Below the pieces are notes generated by a model. That model did no database searches. It was not told the origin of the DNA and worked only from the letters and a program-made list of their open reading frames with translations. From Polyangiaceae bacterium (GTDB lineage Bacteria > Myxococcota_A > Polyangia > Polyangiales > Polyangiaceae), in the NCBI GenBank assembly GCA_020633235.1, contig JACKEA010000002.1:1-64000 (forward strand): DNA of 64,000 nt. The letters are read 5' to 3'. Positions 17,239 through 25,589 of this stretch are shown in pieces; position 1 is the stretch's first letter; every line of letters starts with the position of its first letter. The position numbers and the translations under genes were made by a program.

Positions 17239-17751
17239 CTAATTCGCGCCCTCCCCCAGCGCGCGAAGCTCGACGCGATGAATGGGGAACGGGTGGGCGG
17301 CCTCTCCGCTGCCTTGCAGCACCGCGCGCTCGAAGCGGTCCCAGGTGATGAAGCAGCACGCGCCCTCGAGTGGGAACAGCATGAAGGCGCGAATCCGCTC
17401 AGGGTCGGCGGCTTCCCCGGGCAGCACGATGGCGCCGCGCACGACCAGACCTTCGGGACGCGGGTTGCAGGTATGCGCGTGGAGCTCGATCCCGAGCGTC
17501 GATTCGAGGGCCACGTAGCGCGAGAGGCTGGGCCCCGGCTCGATCCCCGCCGCCGGCAGGGCCGTCAGGGCTTCTTCGACCTTCCGAAACGTAACGGCGG
17601 ACGTGCTCGCGATGGCCGTTCGAGCGCGAGCCACGAACACATGTAGATAGCGCCGGATCGACTCGGCAAACTCGTCCGGCGTTTGTTTGCGCGTTTCCGC
17701 CAGCTGCTCGATGTAACCCACGAACTCCCCCGGTAGTGATGACCCACTCAT
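17239..17751 (-). CDS. Unknown protein, tandem paralogue 1
   Basis: 170 residues. ATG 17751 is preceded by GGGGGAA. It has the same fold pattern as the next gene: helical N-terminus (YIEQLAETRKQTPDEFAESI), a middle segment LHAHTCNPRPEGLVVRGAIV, then VLPGE, AFMLFPLEGACCFITWDRFE and a closing HPFPIHRVELR. The conserved His-Thr-Cys, VLPGE and PFPxH blocks suggest a shared ligand site. Identity between the two is moderate, so this is an old duplication. A TTGACA-like hexamer lies further upstream on this strand but no matching -10 could be placed. Confidence 0.6.
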   Translation of the reverse strand: MSGSSLPGEFVGYIEQLAETRKQTPDEFAESIRRYLHVFVARARTAIASTSAVTFRKVEEALTALPAAGIEPGPSLSRYVALESTLGIELHAHTCNPRPEGLVVRGAIVLPGEAADPERIRAFMLFPLEGACCFITWDRFERAVLQGSGEAAHPFPIHRVELRALGEGAN

Positions 17752-18014
17752 GGATTCCCCCAATCGGAAATTCGACGTCAGGTTATCTACGCTAACGGCA
17801 GCTTGCGGTGATCTGTAACTGTCAATCGCGACAGGGGGTCCCCAGCGCATGACGCCCGCCATGCCCGCCGTCCGGCTGCGACCAAGGCTGTCGCAAGGAG
17901 CGGCCCCATCGCCCGCCCACCGCGGTCCGCGCCCGCCGGGCTCGTCACCCCGTGCCCATCCGCTTGTGGTTCGGGCCGTGGTCTCGAAGGGCAAGAAGAC
18001 GCATACTGCGGGAG
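17752..18014. other. Divergent intergenic region
   Basis: About 260 bases between the tandem paralogue and the small coiled-coil gene. A short inverted repeat CTGTC-N6-GACAG lies near 17818-17833. It probably holds the promoter of the minus-strand block; no RNA gene is seen. Confidence 0.4.
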
Positions 18015-18347
18015 ATGGGCGAGTCGAGGGAACCCTCCACCGCTGACGTGCTCACCGCACTCGAGGACACCGTGCGGGCGCACGAAGCGCTGGTCCTTGG
18101 GGTCGAGCGCCGTCTGGGGGCGAAGATCGATCACATGGCGGAGCAGCTTGTCGACCAACTCCCTAAGGAAGCGCTCGGCCTTCGTGAGAAGTGTGCTGCG
18201 GCGAAGCAACCTTTCGGCGAGCGCCTAGCGCGAGTAGTCGAAGCCCCCCAGATCGTCGTGCACGTCGAGATCTTCGTCTCCGAACTGGAGAAACGCGTCG
18301 ACGCCTTGGTGCGGCGTTTGGAAGAGCTCGAGTCGCGCACCCACTGA
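18015..18347 (+). CDS. Small coiled-coil hypothetical protein
   Basis: 110 residues from ATG 18015. The sequence is Leu/Glu/Arg-rich, with heptad-like spacing at LTALEDTVRAHEALVLGVER and again at the C-terminus (LEKRVDALVRRLEELE). It has no signal peptide and no known domain. The start has only a GGGAG too close to be ideal, and an upstream alternative near 17952 is open, so the start is uncertain. Coding status rests on the coherent coiled-coil pattern; it could be a spurious frame. Confidence 0.4.
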   Translation: MGESREPSTADVLTALEDTVRAHEALVLGVERRLGAKIDHMAEQLVDQLPKEALGLREKCAAAKQPFGERLARVVEAPQIVVHVEIFVSELEKRVDALVRRLEELESRTH

Positions 18348-18382
18348 GCCTGCGGCTCGCGGCAGTGTCCGCGCACGAGGTC

Positions 18383-18991
18383 TCAACGTGTCGGTAGCGC
18401 GAGAAGCTCATCGTCGCCACCCACCAGGTACAGCTTCTCGCTTGCCAAGACCTTCGTCAAAAAGTGATTTCGAGTTGCGAGCTTCGCCGAAGCTTCTGTA
18501 GGAGAGTAGACAACGGGGTTCACCTCTCGGCGCAGCTTCGCCTCGGTCTCGCGAATGCATCCCACGACATCGGCGAACGAGACATCGCCGATCACCAGCA
18601 AGTCGACGTCGCTTTCAGCCTTTTGCTCCCTGCGAGCCACGGACCCGAAGATGAAGGCAACTCGGATGCGGTTCGCCAGCGGTGCCATCGCCCGCCGCAG
18701 AACGGCGGCCGCGCCGGTCGTCTTCATCGCGATCCCGCGAAGCTCCTCGAAGATCGGGCACTCTGGGTTGGCCTGGAAGAAGACGCTGCGGCCACGCTGT
18801 ACCCGAGTCAGGATGTCAGCGGCACTCAGCCGGGCGAGCTCCCGCTGCACGTGTCCAAGACCCAGCCCGGTCGCTTCCACAATCTCCCGCAGGTAGAACT
18901 CCTGATCCGGATGACCAAAGAGGAGGCCAATGACTTCCCGTCGAGCTTTGGGGAAGAGCGCGTCCGCGTCAGCTAGGGGCGTTGTACTCAA
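18383..18991 (-). CDS. Winged-helix plus MNT-type nucleotidyltransferase protein
   Basis: 202 residues. TTG 18991 is the likely start; no ATG or GTG precedes the folded region. Residues ~12-75 form a winged helix (EFYLREIVEATGLGLGHVQR, then a basic wing). Residues ~108-150 carry the nucleotidyltransferase motif GSVARREQKAESDVDLLV, the GSxAR...DxD signature of minimal nucleotidyltransferases. Related MNT domains act with HEPN partners as AMP-transferring antitoxins, but no HEPN gene is adjacent, so this may be a stand-alone DNA-binding regulator or enzyme. Palindromes overlapping its promoter suggest self-repression. Confidence 0.7.
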   Translation of the reverse strand: MSTTPLADADALFPKARREVIGLLFGHPDQEFYLREIVEATGLGLGHVQRELARLSAADILTRVQRGRSVFFQANPECPIFEELRGIAMKTTGAAAVLRRAMAPLANRIRVAFIFGSVARREQKAESDVDLLVIGDVSFADVVGCIRETEAKLRREVNPVVYSPTEASAKLATRNHFLTKVLASEKLYLVGGDDELLALPTR

Positions 18992-18994
18992 TAC

Positions 18995-19029
18995 GGGTAC
19001 GATTGTACCCTAATTGGGTACAGCCGCAA
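18995..19029 (-). promoter_or_regulatory. Palindromic promoter of the HTH-nucleotidyltransferase gene
   Basis: On the minus strand TTGCGG (19029-19024), a 16-base spacer and TACAAT (19007-19002) make a sigma70-like promoter, placing transcription start within a few bases of the TTG codon at 18991 (near-leaderless). GGGTAC (18995-19000), GTACCC (19005-19010) and GGGTAC (19016-19021) form inverted and direct repeats over the -10 and spacer, suiting autorepression. Confidence 0.55.
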
Positions 19030-19056
19030 CGCGATAACTCTGGTACATCCCTGCCC

Positions 19057-19986
19057 ATGCGTTGTCTCGTTACCGGCGGAGCCGGGTTCATTGGCTCTCA
19101 CTTGGTTCGTGCGTTGCTGGATCGCGGGGACGAGGTCGTCGTGCTCGATAACCTCTCCACGGGTCGCCTCGAGAACCTCTCCGAGGTGATGAGCCGCATC
19201 AGCTTCATCAAGGGCGACCTCACCGCGCCCGCCGACGTGGACCGCGCGACGGAGGGCGCGAACCTGGTGTTCCACCAGGCGGCGCTGCCCTCCGTGCCGC
19301 GCTCCATGAAGGACCCGATTTCGTCCCACGACGCCAACGCCACCGGCACGCTCAACGTGCTGTGGGCGGCGCAGCGCTTCGGCGTCACGCGAGTGGTGAG
19401 CGCGTCGTCGTCGTCGGTGTACGGCGACACGGAACGGCTGCCCAAGGAGGAGACCATGGAGCTCTTCCCCAAGTCGCCCTACGCCGCCACCAAGCTCGCC
19501 GTGGAGCTCTACAGCCAGACGTTCACCCGGGCCTACGGTCTGGAAACAGTGTGCCTGCGCTACTTCAACGTGTTCGGGCCCCGGCAAGATCCAAACTCGC
19601 CCTACGCCGCGGTGATCCCGATCTGGCTCCGCCGCATGTCGGAAGGCCTGCCGCCGCAGATCTACGGTGACGGCAAGCAGTCGCGGGACTTCACTTTCAT
19701 CGACAACGTGGTGCAGGCGAACCTGTCGGCGGCCTCGGCCCCCAAGGCTTCGGGCCTCGCGTTCAACGTGGCCGCCGGGGAGCGCGTGGTGCTGCTGGAC
19801 ATGGCGCGGGAGCTGATGCGCCGCTACGGCTACGAGGGCGAGCCGGAGCACACGGCGCCGCGCGAAGGCGACATCACGCACTCCTGGGCGGACGTGAACC
19901 GCGCCAAGGAGCTCCTCGGTTACGATCCGAAGGTGGACTGGCAGACCGGGCTCGACCGCACCATCGCCTGGTTCCGCGCGACGTGA
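19057..19986 (+). CDS. NAD-dependent sugar-nucleotide epimerase/dehydratase
   Basis: 309 residues from ATG 19057. An extended short-chain dehydrogenase: Rossmann motif TGGAGFIGSHL at residues 5-15, SSSVYGD with the catalytic Ser/Thr region, SPYAATK with the YxxxK pair, and a substrate-loop RYFNVFGPRQDP. These are typical of UDP-glucose/UDP-GlcNAc 4-epimerase relatives that supply sugars for polysaccharide or LPS. The exact substrate cannot be read from the sequence. Its stop overlaps the start of the sulfatase-like gene (GTGA), so the two are translationally coupled. Confidence 0.85.
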   Translation: MRCLVTGGAGFIGSHLVRALLDRGDEVVVLDNLSTGRLENLSEVMSRISFIKGDLTAPADVDRATEGANLVFHQAALPSVPRSMKDPISSHDANATGTLNVLWAAQRFGVTRVVSASSSSVYGDTERLPKEETMELFPKSPYAATKLAVELYSQTFTRAYGLETVCLRYFNVFGPRQDPNSPYAAVIPIWLRRMSEGLPPQIYGDGKQSRDFTFIDNVVQANLSAASAPKASGLAFNVAAGERVVLLDMARELMRRYGYEGEPEHTAPREGDITHSWADVNRAKELLGYDPKVDWQTGLDRTIAWFRAT

Positions 19987-21335
19987 GGCGCACCGCCGCC
20001 CTCTTGCTGCTGCTCGGCGCGGTCGCCTGCGATCGCCACGAGAGGTCCCGCGCCGAACCGACAAAACCCAAGGCCTCGGCCAGGCTGCCCGAAGCGCCTC
20101 CCCCTCCCCCGCCGCGCCCCCACCCGAAGAACCTGCTCTTGATCACGGTGGACGCGCTGCGGGCGGACATGCCGTGGCTCGGCTACCCGCGGGACATCGC
20201 TCCGAACCTGACCCGCATCGCGAAGCGCAGCGTGGTGTACACCCACGCCTACGCGCTCTCGAGCTACACCAGCATGTCCCTGGCGGGGCTGATGACCGGG
20301 CGTTATCCGTCGGAGATCCCGCGGGATGGACGCGCGACGAGCAGCTTCGGGGAAGAGGCGACGATGCTCGCCGAGGTGCTGCAAAAAGACGGGTTCGTTA
20401 CCATCGGTGTGCACGGCCACGTGTATTTCTTGGGCGCCACCGGCATCAACCAGGGCTTTTCGGATTGGCGCGTGCTGCCGCGCATCACCACCATGCCCGC
20501 CCGCGATGGCCACGTCACCGACGACAAGCTCGCCGACATGATGATCGAGGCGCTGGACGAACGCGCGAAGGGGAAAGCGAAACAGCGCTTCTTCGCCTGG
20601 GTGCATTTCATGGACCCGCACTTCAGCTACGCGCGGCACGAAGGCTATCCACGTTTCACCGGCGCGCCGAGCAAGGCCGTGCCCCCGGGAGTGAAGCTCG
20701 ACGAGATCGGCCAGGGCCTCAGAAACCAGTACGACGGCGAGGTGGTGTTCACGGACGCGCAGGTGGGGCGCCTCGTCGATCACGTGCGCGCGGCGCCGTG
20801 GGGCAAGGACACGGCCATCGTGGTGACGGCGGACCACGGCGAAGCCTTCGGCGAGCACAAGAGCTACTTCGAGCACGGCTTCTTGCTGTACGACGTGACG
20901 ACGCGGGTGCCGCTCCTGTTCGACGTGCCGGGAGTGAAGGCCGGCACCATAGACGCGCGGCGCAGCCACATCGATCTGGCCCGCACCCTCTTCGAGCTCC
21001 TGGGTCAGAAGGCGCCGCAGAGCTTTCGCGGCAAGAGCCTGGTGCCGGAGCTGGTGCGCGAGGTGCGGCCGGGCCCGGAGGACGTGATCATCGACATGCC
21101 CTACACGGATCAGACGCCGCGGCGCCGCGCTCTCATCCACAAGGGGAAGAAGCTCGTCGTGACGGAGACGGATCCGGAGCCGCTGCTGTTCGACCTGGAT
21201 CGCGATCCTGGCGAGCAAGAGGACCTGACGCCCAAGGGCGGACCGCTGCTCACGGACATGCAGGCGCGCTGGAAGAAGGCCAACGACGCCCTGCCGGATT
21301 TTGACGCCCCCCGGCGATCTCGGCGGCAATACTGA
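19983..21335 (+). CDS. Sulfatase-superfamily lipoprotein
   Basis: 450 residues. GTG 19983 overlaps the epimerase stop. A short lipoprotein signal with lipobox GAVAC (Cys16) is followed by a Pro-rich linker. The alkaline-phosphatase/sulfatase fold begins at residue ~57: LLITVDALRADM, metal-binding Asp; SMSLAGLMTGRYP where the nucleophile lies; HFMDPHFSY; TADHGEAFGEH with the second metal site. The CxPxR formylglycine motif of true sulfatases is absent, so a Ser/Thr nucleophile is likely, as in phosphoethanolamine- or phosphoglycerol-transferase relatives. Coupling with a sugar-nucleotide epimerase suggests envelope polysaccharide decoration; inferred. Confidence 0.75.
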   Translation: MRRTAALLLLLGAVACDRHERSRAEPTKPKASARLPEAPPPPPPRPHPKNLLLITVDALRADMPWLGYPRDIAPNLTRIAKRSVVYTHAYALSSYTSMSLAGLMTGRYPSEIPRDGRATSSFGEEATMLAEVLQKDGFVTIGVHGHVYFLGATGINQGFSDWRVLPRITTMPARDGHVTDDKLADMMIEALDERAKGKAKQRFFAWVHFMDPHFSYARHEGYPRFTGAPSKAVPPGVKLDEIGQGLRNQYDGEVVFTDAQVGRLVDHVRAAPWGKDTAIVVTADHGEAFGEHKSYFEHGFLLYDVTTRVPLLFDVPGVKAGTIDARRSHIDLARTLFELLGQKAPQSFRGKSLVPELVREVRPGPEDVIIDMPYTDQTPRRRALIHKGKKLVVTETDPEPLLFDLDRDPGEQEDLTPKGGPLLTDMQARWKKANDALPDFDAPRRSRRQY

Positions 21336-21341
21336 AGCGGC

Positions 21342-21369
21342 GCGGGCGGCGCTTTGTCGCGCCGCCCGC
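21342..21369. terminator. Bidirectional hairpin terminator
   Basis: GCGGGCGGCGC (21342-21352) pairs perfectly with GCGCCGCCCGC (21359-21369) around TTTGTC. It lies between the convergent sulfatase-like gene and tsf and can serve both. There is no long U tract, as is common in GC-rich genomes. Confidence 0.7.
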
Positions 21370-21379
21370 CAATGGCGCC

Positions 21380-22312
21380 TCAGTTCTGGGTCATCTTCGC
21401 GACCTCGGCCGCGAAGTCTTCGCCCTGCGGCTTCTCGATGCCTTCGCCCAGCTGGAAGCGGACGAACTTCTCGATGCTGACGTCCGTGCCCAGCTCCTTG
21501 GCGAGAGCCGCGCGCACCTGATCGACGGTCTTGTCCGTCTCGAGCACGCTGCCCTGCTCGATCAAGCAGACTTCCTTCATCCACTTGTTCAGCTTGCCCT
21601 CGATGATCTTCGGGCGGACGTTCTCGGGCTTGCCCTCTTCCGCCAGCTGCGCGTCGAAGATCTCCGACTGGTGCTTCTTGGCGTCTTCCGGCACCTCGCT
21701 CTTGTCGAGGAAGGGCGGCGCCATGGCGGCCACCTGCATGGCCGTGTCGTCCGCGAACTTCACCAGGGCGTCCGAGCCGGCGGCGGCGTCCGTGCCCGTC
21801 TTCACGGCCAGGAGCACGCCGATCTTGCCGCCCATGTGCACGTAGCTGTGCACGCGGCCGGACCCGGTGACGCTCAGGCGCTGCCAGCGGCGCACGGTGA
21901 TGTTCTCGCCCAAGCGGCCCACCAGCGCCTTGCGGTTGTCCTCGATGCTGCCCTCACCGCCAGGGAACGGCTCCGCCGAGAGCTCCGCGCCATCTTTGGC
22001 CTTGTCCGCGGCTTCGAGCACCTTCTGTACGAAGGCGCGGAAGTCCTCGTTGCGGGCCGCGAAGTCCGTCTGGATGTTGACCTCGACCATCACGCCGCTC
22101 TTGCCGTCCGCGGCGACGCGGGAAGCAATCTCGCCCTCGGTGGCCACCGCGCCGGCGCGCTTGGCGCTCTTCGCGAGACCCTTCTTGAGGATGATGTCGA
22201 CGGCCTTGTCCATGTCGCCCTCGGATTCCATCAGGGCGCTACGACAATCGTTCAGACCGGCCTGGGTGCGGTCTCGAAGCTCCTTCACCTGCTGCATGCT
22301 CACCTGAGCCAT
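21380..22312 (-). CDS. tsf: Translation elongation factor Ts
   Basis: 310 residues. ATG 22312 has GGAGAG upstream. The N-terminal UBA-like part (VKELRDRTQAGLNDCRSALM) binds EF-Tu; VNIQTDFAARNEDFRAFV is the core TDFxARN signature; the remainder is the dimer-forming core. EF-Ts recycles EF-Tu-GDP to EF-Tu-GTP. The usual TGAG of the first motif reads TQAG here, a mild variation. It lies downstream of rpsB in the conserved rpsB-tsf order, 117 bases apart, with a hairpin in the gap that may tune their ratio. Confidence 0.97.
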   Translation of the reverse strand: MAQVSMQQVKELRDRTQAGLNDCRSALMESEGDMDKAVDIILKKGLAKSAKRAGAVATEGEIASRVAADGKSGVMVEVNIQTDFAARNEDFRAFVQKVLEAADKAKDGAELSAEPFPGGEGSIEDNRKALVGRLGENITVRRWQRLSVTGSGRVHSYVHMGGKIGVLLAVKTGTDAAAGSDALVKFADDTAMQVAAMAPPFLDKSEVPEDAKKHQSEIFDAQLAEEGKPENVRPKIIEGKLNKWMKEVCLIEQGSVLETDKTVDQVRAALAKELGTDVSIEKFVRFQLGEGIEKPQGEDFAAEVAKMTQN

Positions 22313-22375
22313 TGGCTGCTCTCCTATCTACGGGATGGCTGGCTGCCCCCGGAGGGCTTCCGGAGACAAAGACGA

Positions 22376-22405
22376 GCGGGGCTCACGGCTTTGCCGCGGC
22401 CCCGC
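22376..22405 (-). terminator. Hairpin between rpsB and tsf (attenuator candidate)
   Basis: GCGGGGC (22376-22382) pairs with GCCCCGC (22399-22405). It sits in the rpsB-tsf spacer, where partial termination adjusting tsf expression is known in other bacteria. Function here is inferred. Confidence 0.45.
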
Positions 22406-22429
22406 ATACGAATCACGAAGCTCGGCTCC

Positions 22430-23362
<933 letters not shown>

Positions 23363-23475
23363 TTGCGCATCCTCCGGTTTGGCCTCCGTCCCACCGCCGG
23401 GGGACTTCCGAAGAAGCACCGGACCCGGTCGTCAGCGCACGTGGGACGTGTGGTTTATTGGGGTCATCCCCCTGT

Positions 23476-23510
23476 GAGGGGGCCGGGAACCTACGGCATG
23501 TCGCCCCCTC
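23476..23510 (-). promoter_or_regulatory. Possible rpsB leader structure
   Basis: In the 5' region of rpsB, GAGGGGGC (transcript side 23510-23503) can pair with GCCCCCTC (23483-23476) around a 19-base loop. A second smaller hairpin lies at 23468-23482, so alternative folds exist. S2 is known in several phyla to repress its own mRNA through leader RNA; whether this fold does so is untested. Confidence 0.35.
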
Positions 23511-23560
23511 AGTAAAGGGCCGACGGCACGATTTCCGCCGAAATTGAGCAGTACTGCTGG

Positions 23561-25438
23561 CTACAGCCCCGACGCGGGCAACGCTGGTTTATTTTGTCGG
23601 GGCGGCGCGGTCTTGGCGGGGGCCGGCTTGGCCGTTGGAGGGGCGGCGGGTTTCTCCGGGGCCGCCGGCTCGGACGTCTTTTCGGCCGTGGCGGCGGGGG
23701 GCGTCTCCACCTTGGCCGCCGGCGCGCTCTCGGCGGGCTTCGGCGCGGATTTGGCCGGCGCGGCGCTCTGCTTCGGCGAGGCGCTCGCGGCCGACGCCGC
23801 GGCTGCGACCGGGCTCGACGTGGGCTCGGCGGTCTCCGTGGGCGCGGGCGCTGCGGCAGGGACGGTACTGGGTTCGGCCGCGGCACTGACGGCCTCCGGC
23901 GCGGGATGGCTCTCCGCGCGGGACAGGCCTACCGCGACGGCGATCGCGCCGAGCAAACCCAAAAGTCCAATGGCGGCAGCCGCAATGACCAACGGCGCGG
24001 ACGACTTTTTCGGCGCGGGCGCCGCTACCCCGGTGATGACCGGCGGCGGCGTGACCTGCTGCTCTGCACCGCGGACGGCCGCCACCGCGGGCACGGAGGT
24101 GTGCGTCCGGATTTCGTCCCCCGGCAAGGACGGCGCTTCGCCCTCCGGCAATCGCACGGTGCGGTCCCACGAGGACGGCGGGCCCGCGGCGGAGCCCGGC
24201 CCCGGATCTGCATCCACCAACGTCGTGTTCGAAACCGACGCTTCGAAGCTGGGCGGCGCGCTCGGCTCCGTGCTGGGCGCCACGGTCTCTTGAAAGGACG
24301 GCGGCCCCGCCGGGGACGTGAGCTGGGCCGACATGACCGTCGGGCCCATCGGATCTGCAGCCACGCCCTGGGACAGCGCCGTGTCCGCTTCGCCCATGAC
24401 CAGCGTATTGCTCAGGTTCGCGCTGGCCGGCAGCGTCTGGGCGCCGCCCACCACGCGCCGCCCGGCCGCGCCATCGATGGCCGTGGGCGGCAAGGGCGTC
24501 CCATCGGCTTGGCTCGCCCGCGCTTCCACGGTGGGCGCGTCGTAGCGCGCTTCCGCCGTGGGCGCCTGAGTGGACACGCTCACCCACCGGCGGAGCAGCC
24601 CGGACAGCACGGCCGACACTTGCCCCGCCGTCGCGGGGCGCTGGGACGGCTCTTTGTGCAGCAAGCTGGCCACCATGTCGTCGAGCTCCGGCGGCATGTT
24701 CGCGATGCGGGTGCTGAGCCGGGGCGCCTCTTGCGTGAGGTGCGCCAGGAGCATTTGATTGGCGTCCACCGCGTCGTCGAAGGGGCCGACGCCGGTGAGC
24801 ATCTCGAACAACATGAGCCCCACGGCGTAGAGATCTGCGCGGCCATCCACGCGATCCCCCCGAGCCTGCTCGGGTGACATGTAGCGCGGCGTGCCGATGG
24901 CCATGCCCCGCGCGGTGATGACCTCGGCGCTGGAGCTGACGATCTTGGCCACGCCGAAGTCGAGCAGCTTCACCGCGCCGCCGCTGACGATGTAGATGTT
25001 CGGCGGCTTGATGTCACGATGCACGATGCCGATCTGATGGGCCGCCGCCAGGCCATCGAGCACGCCGACGGTGATGGCCAGCGCCTCTTCCACCGGCAGC
25101 TGGCCCTCGCGCACCAGGCGGTCCCCGAGGGTCTCCCCTTCGAGGCGCTCCATCACGTAGAACGGAACGCCGGTGGAGCTGGTGCCCGCATCCGTGACGT
25201 TGATGATGTTCGGGTGCTCGAGCCGAGCCAGGGAGCGCCACTCTTGGCGCAGGCGCGCGACCAAGTCCTTGCGGGTGGCGAGCTCCCGGAACAGCGCCTT
25301 GAGCACGAACTTCTTGCCGAGCTCGGTGTGCTCCACCAGGTACACCGAACCCATGCCGCCCGCACCGATCTGAGACTCGACCTGGTAGCGGGTGCCCGCG
25401 ACGACCTCGCCGTCTTGAAACTCGCGCGCAGTGCTCAT
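23561..25438 (-). CDS. Transmembrane Ser/Thr protein kinase
   Basis: 625 residues from ATG 25438. The kinase domain spans ~17-280: IGAGGMGSVYLVEH, KFVLKAL Lys, VHRDIKPPN, DFGVAKI and GTPRYMSPEQARG, all catalytic residues present. A long Ser/Thr/Pro-rich cytoplasmic linker (~300-475) with many possible phosphosites precedes a transmembrane helix (~478-502, VIAAAAIGLLGLLGAIAVAV). An Ala/Pro/Glu/Lys-rich external tail of ~120 residues follows. No discrete sensor domain is seen; the tail may interact with cell wall. It ends ~200 bases upstream of rpsB and is probably a separate unit. Confidence 0.88.
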   Translation of the reverse strand: MSTAREFQDGEVVAGTRYQVESQIGAGGMGSVYLVEHTELGKKFVLKALFRELATRKDLVARLRQEWRSLARLEHPNIINVTDAGTSSTGVPFYVMERLEGETLGDRLVREGQLPVEEALAITVGVLDGLAAAHQIGIVHRDIKPPNIYIVSGGAVKLLDFGVAKIVSSSAEVITARGMAIGTPRYMSPEQARGDRVDGRADLYAVGLMLFEMLTGVGPFDDAVDANQMLLAHLTQEAPRLSTRIANMPPELDDMVASLLHKEPSQRPATAGQVSAVLSGLLRRWVSVSTQAPTAEARYDAPTVEARASQADGTPLPPTAIDGAAGRRVVGGAQTLPASANLSNTLVMGEADTALSQGVAADPMGPTVMSAQLTSPAGPPSFQETVAPSTEPSAPPSFEASVSNTTLVDADPGPGSAAGPPSSWDRTVRLPEGEAPSLPGDEIRTHTSVPAVAAVRGAEQQVTPPPVITGVAAPAPKKSSAPLVIAAAAIGLLGLLGAIAVAVGLSRAESHPAPEAVSAAAEPSTVPAAAPAPTETAEPTSSPVAAAASAASASPKQSAAPAKSAPKPAESAPAAKVETPPAATAEKTSEPAAPEKPAAPPTAKPAPAKTAPPRQNKPALPASGL

Positions 25439-25589
25439 CGCTTTGGCCCAGGCCGAGAAGACGCGGCGACGCCCCGTGCGTCCAGCCGAAGGCAAGGTAG
25501 AGGATATCGGCTGGGGGGCTGAGCGTCGAGGCCAGCGGCGCGGAGCGGCCATAGGGGCTTTCTCGGCCCCAACTGCCCCCAGTTGCGGC

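Noticed and set aside
19998..20064. Extending the epimerase upstream to 18982
   Set aside because: The extra residues overlap the operator region and are not conserved; ATG 19057 fits the Rossmann start.
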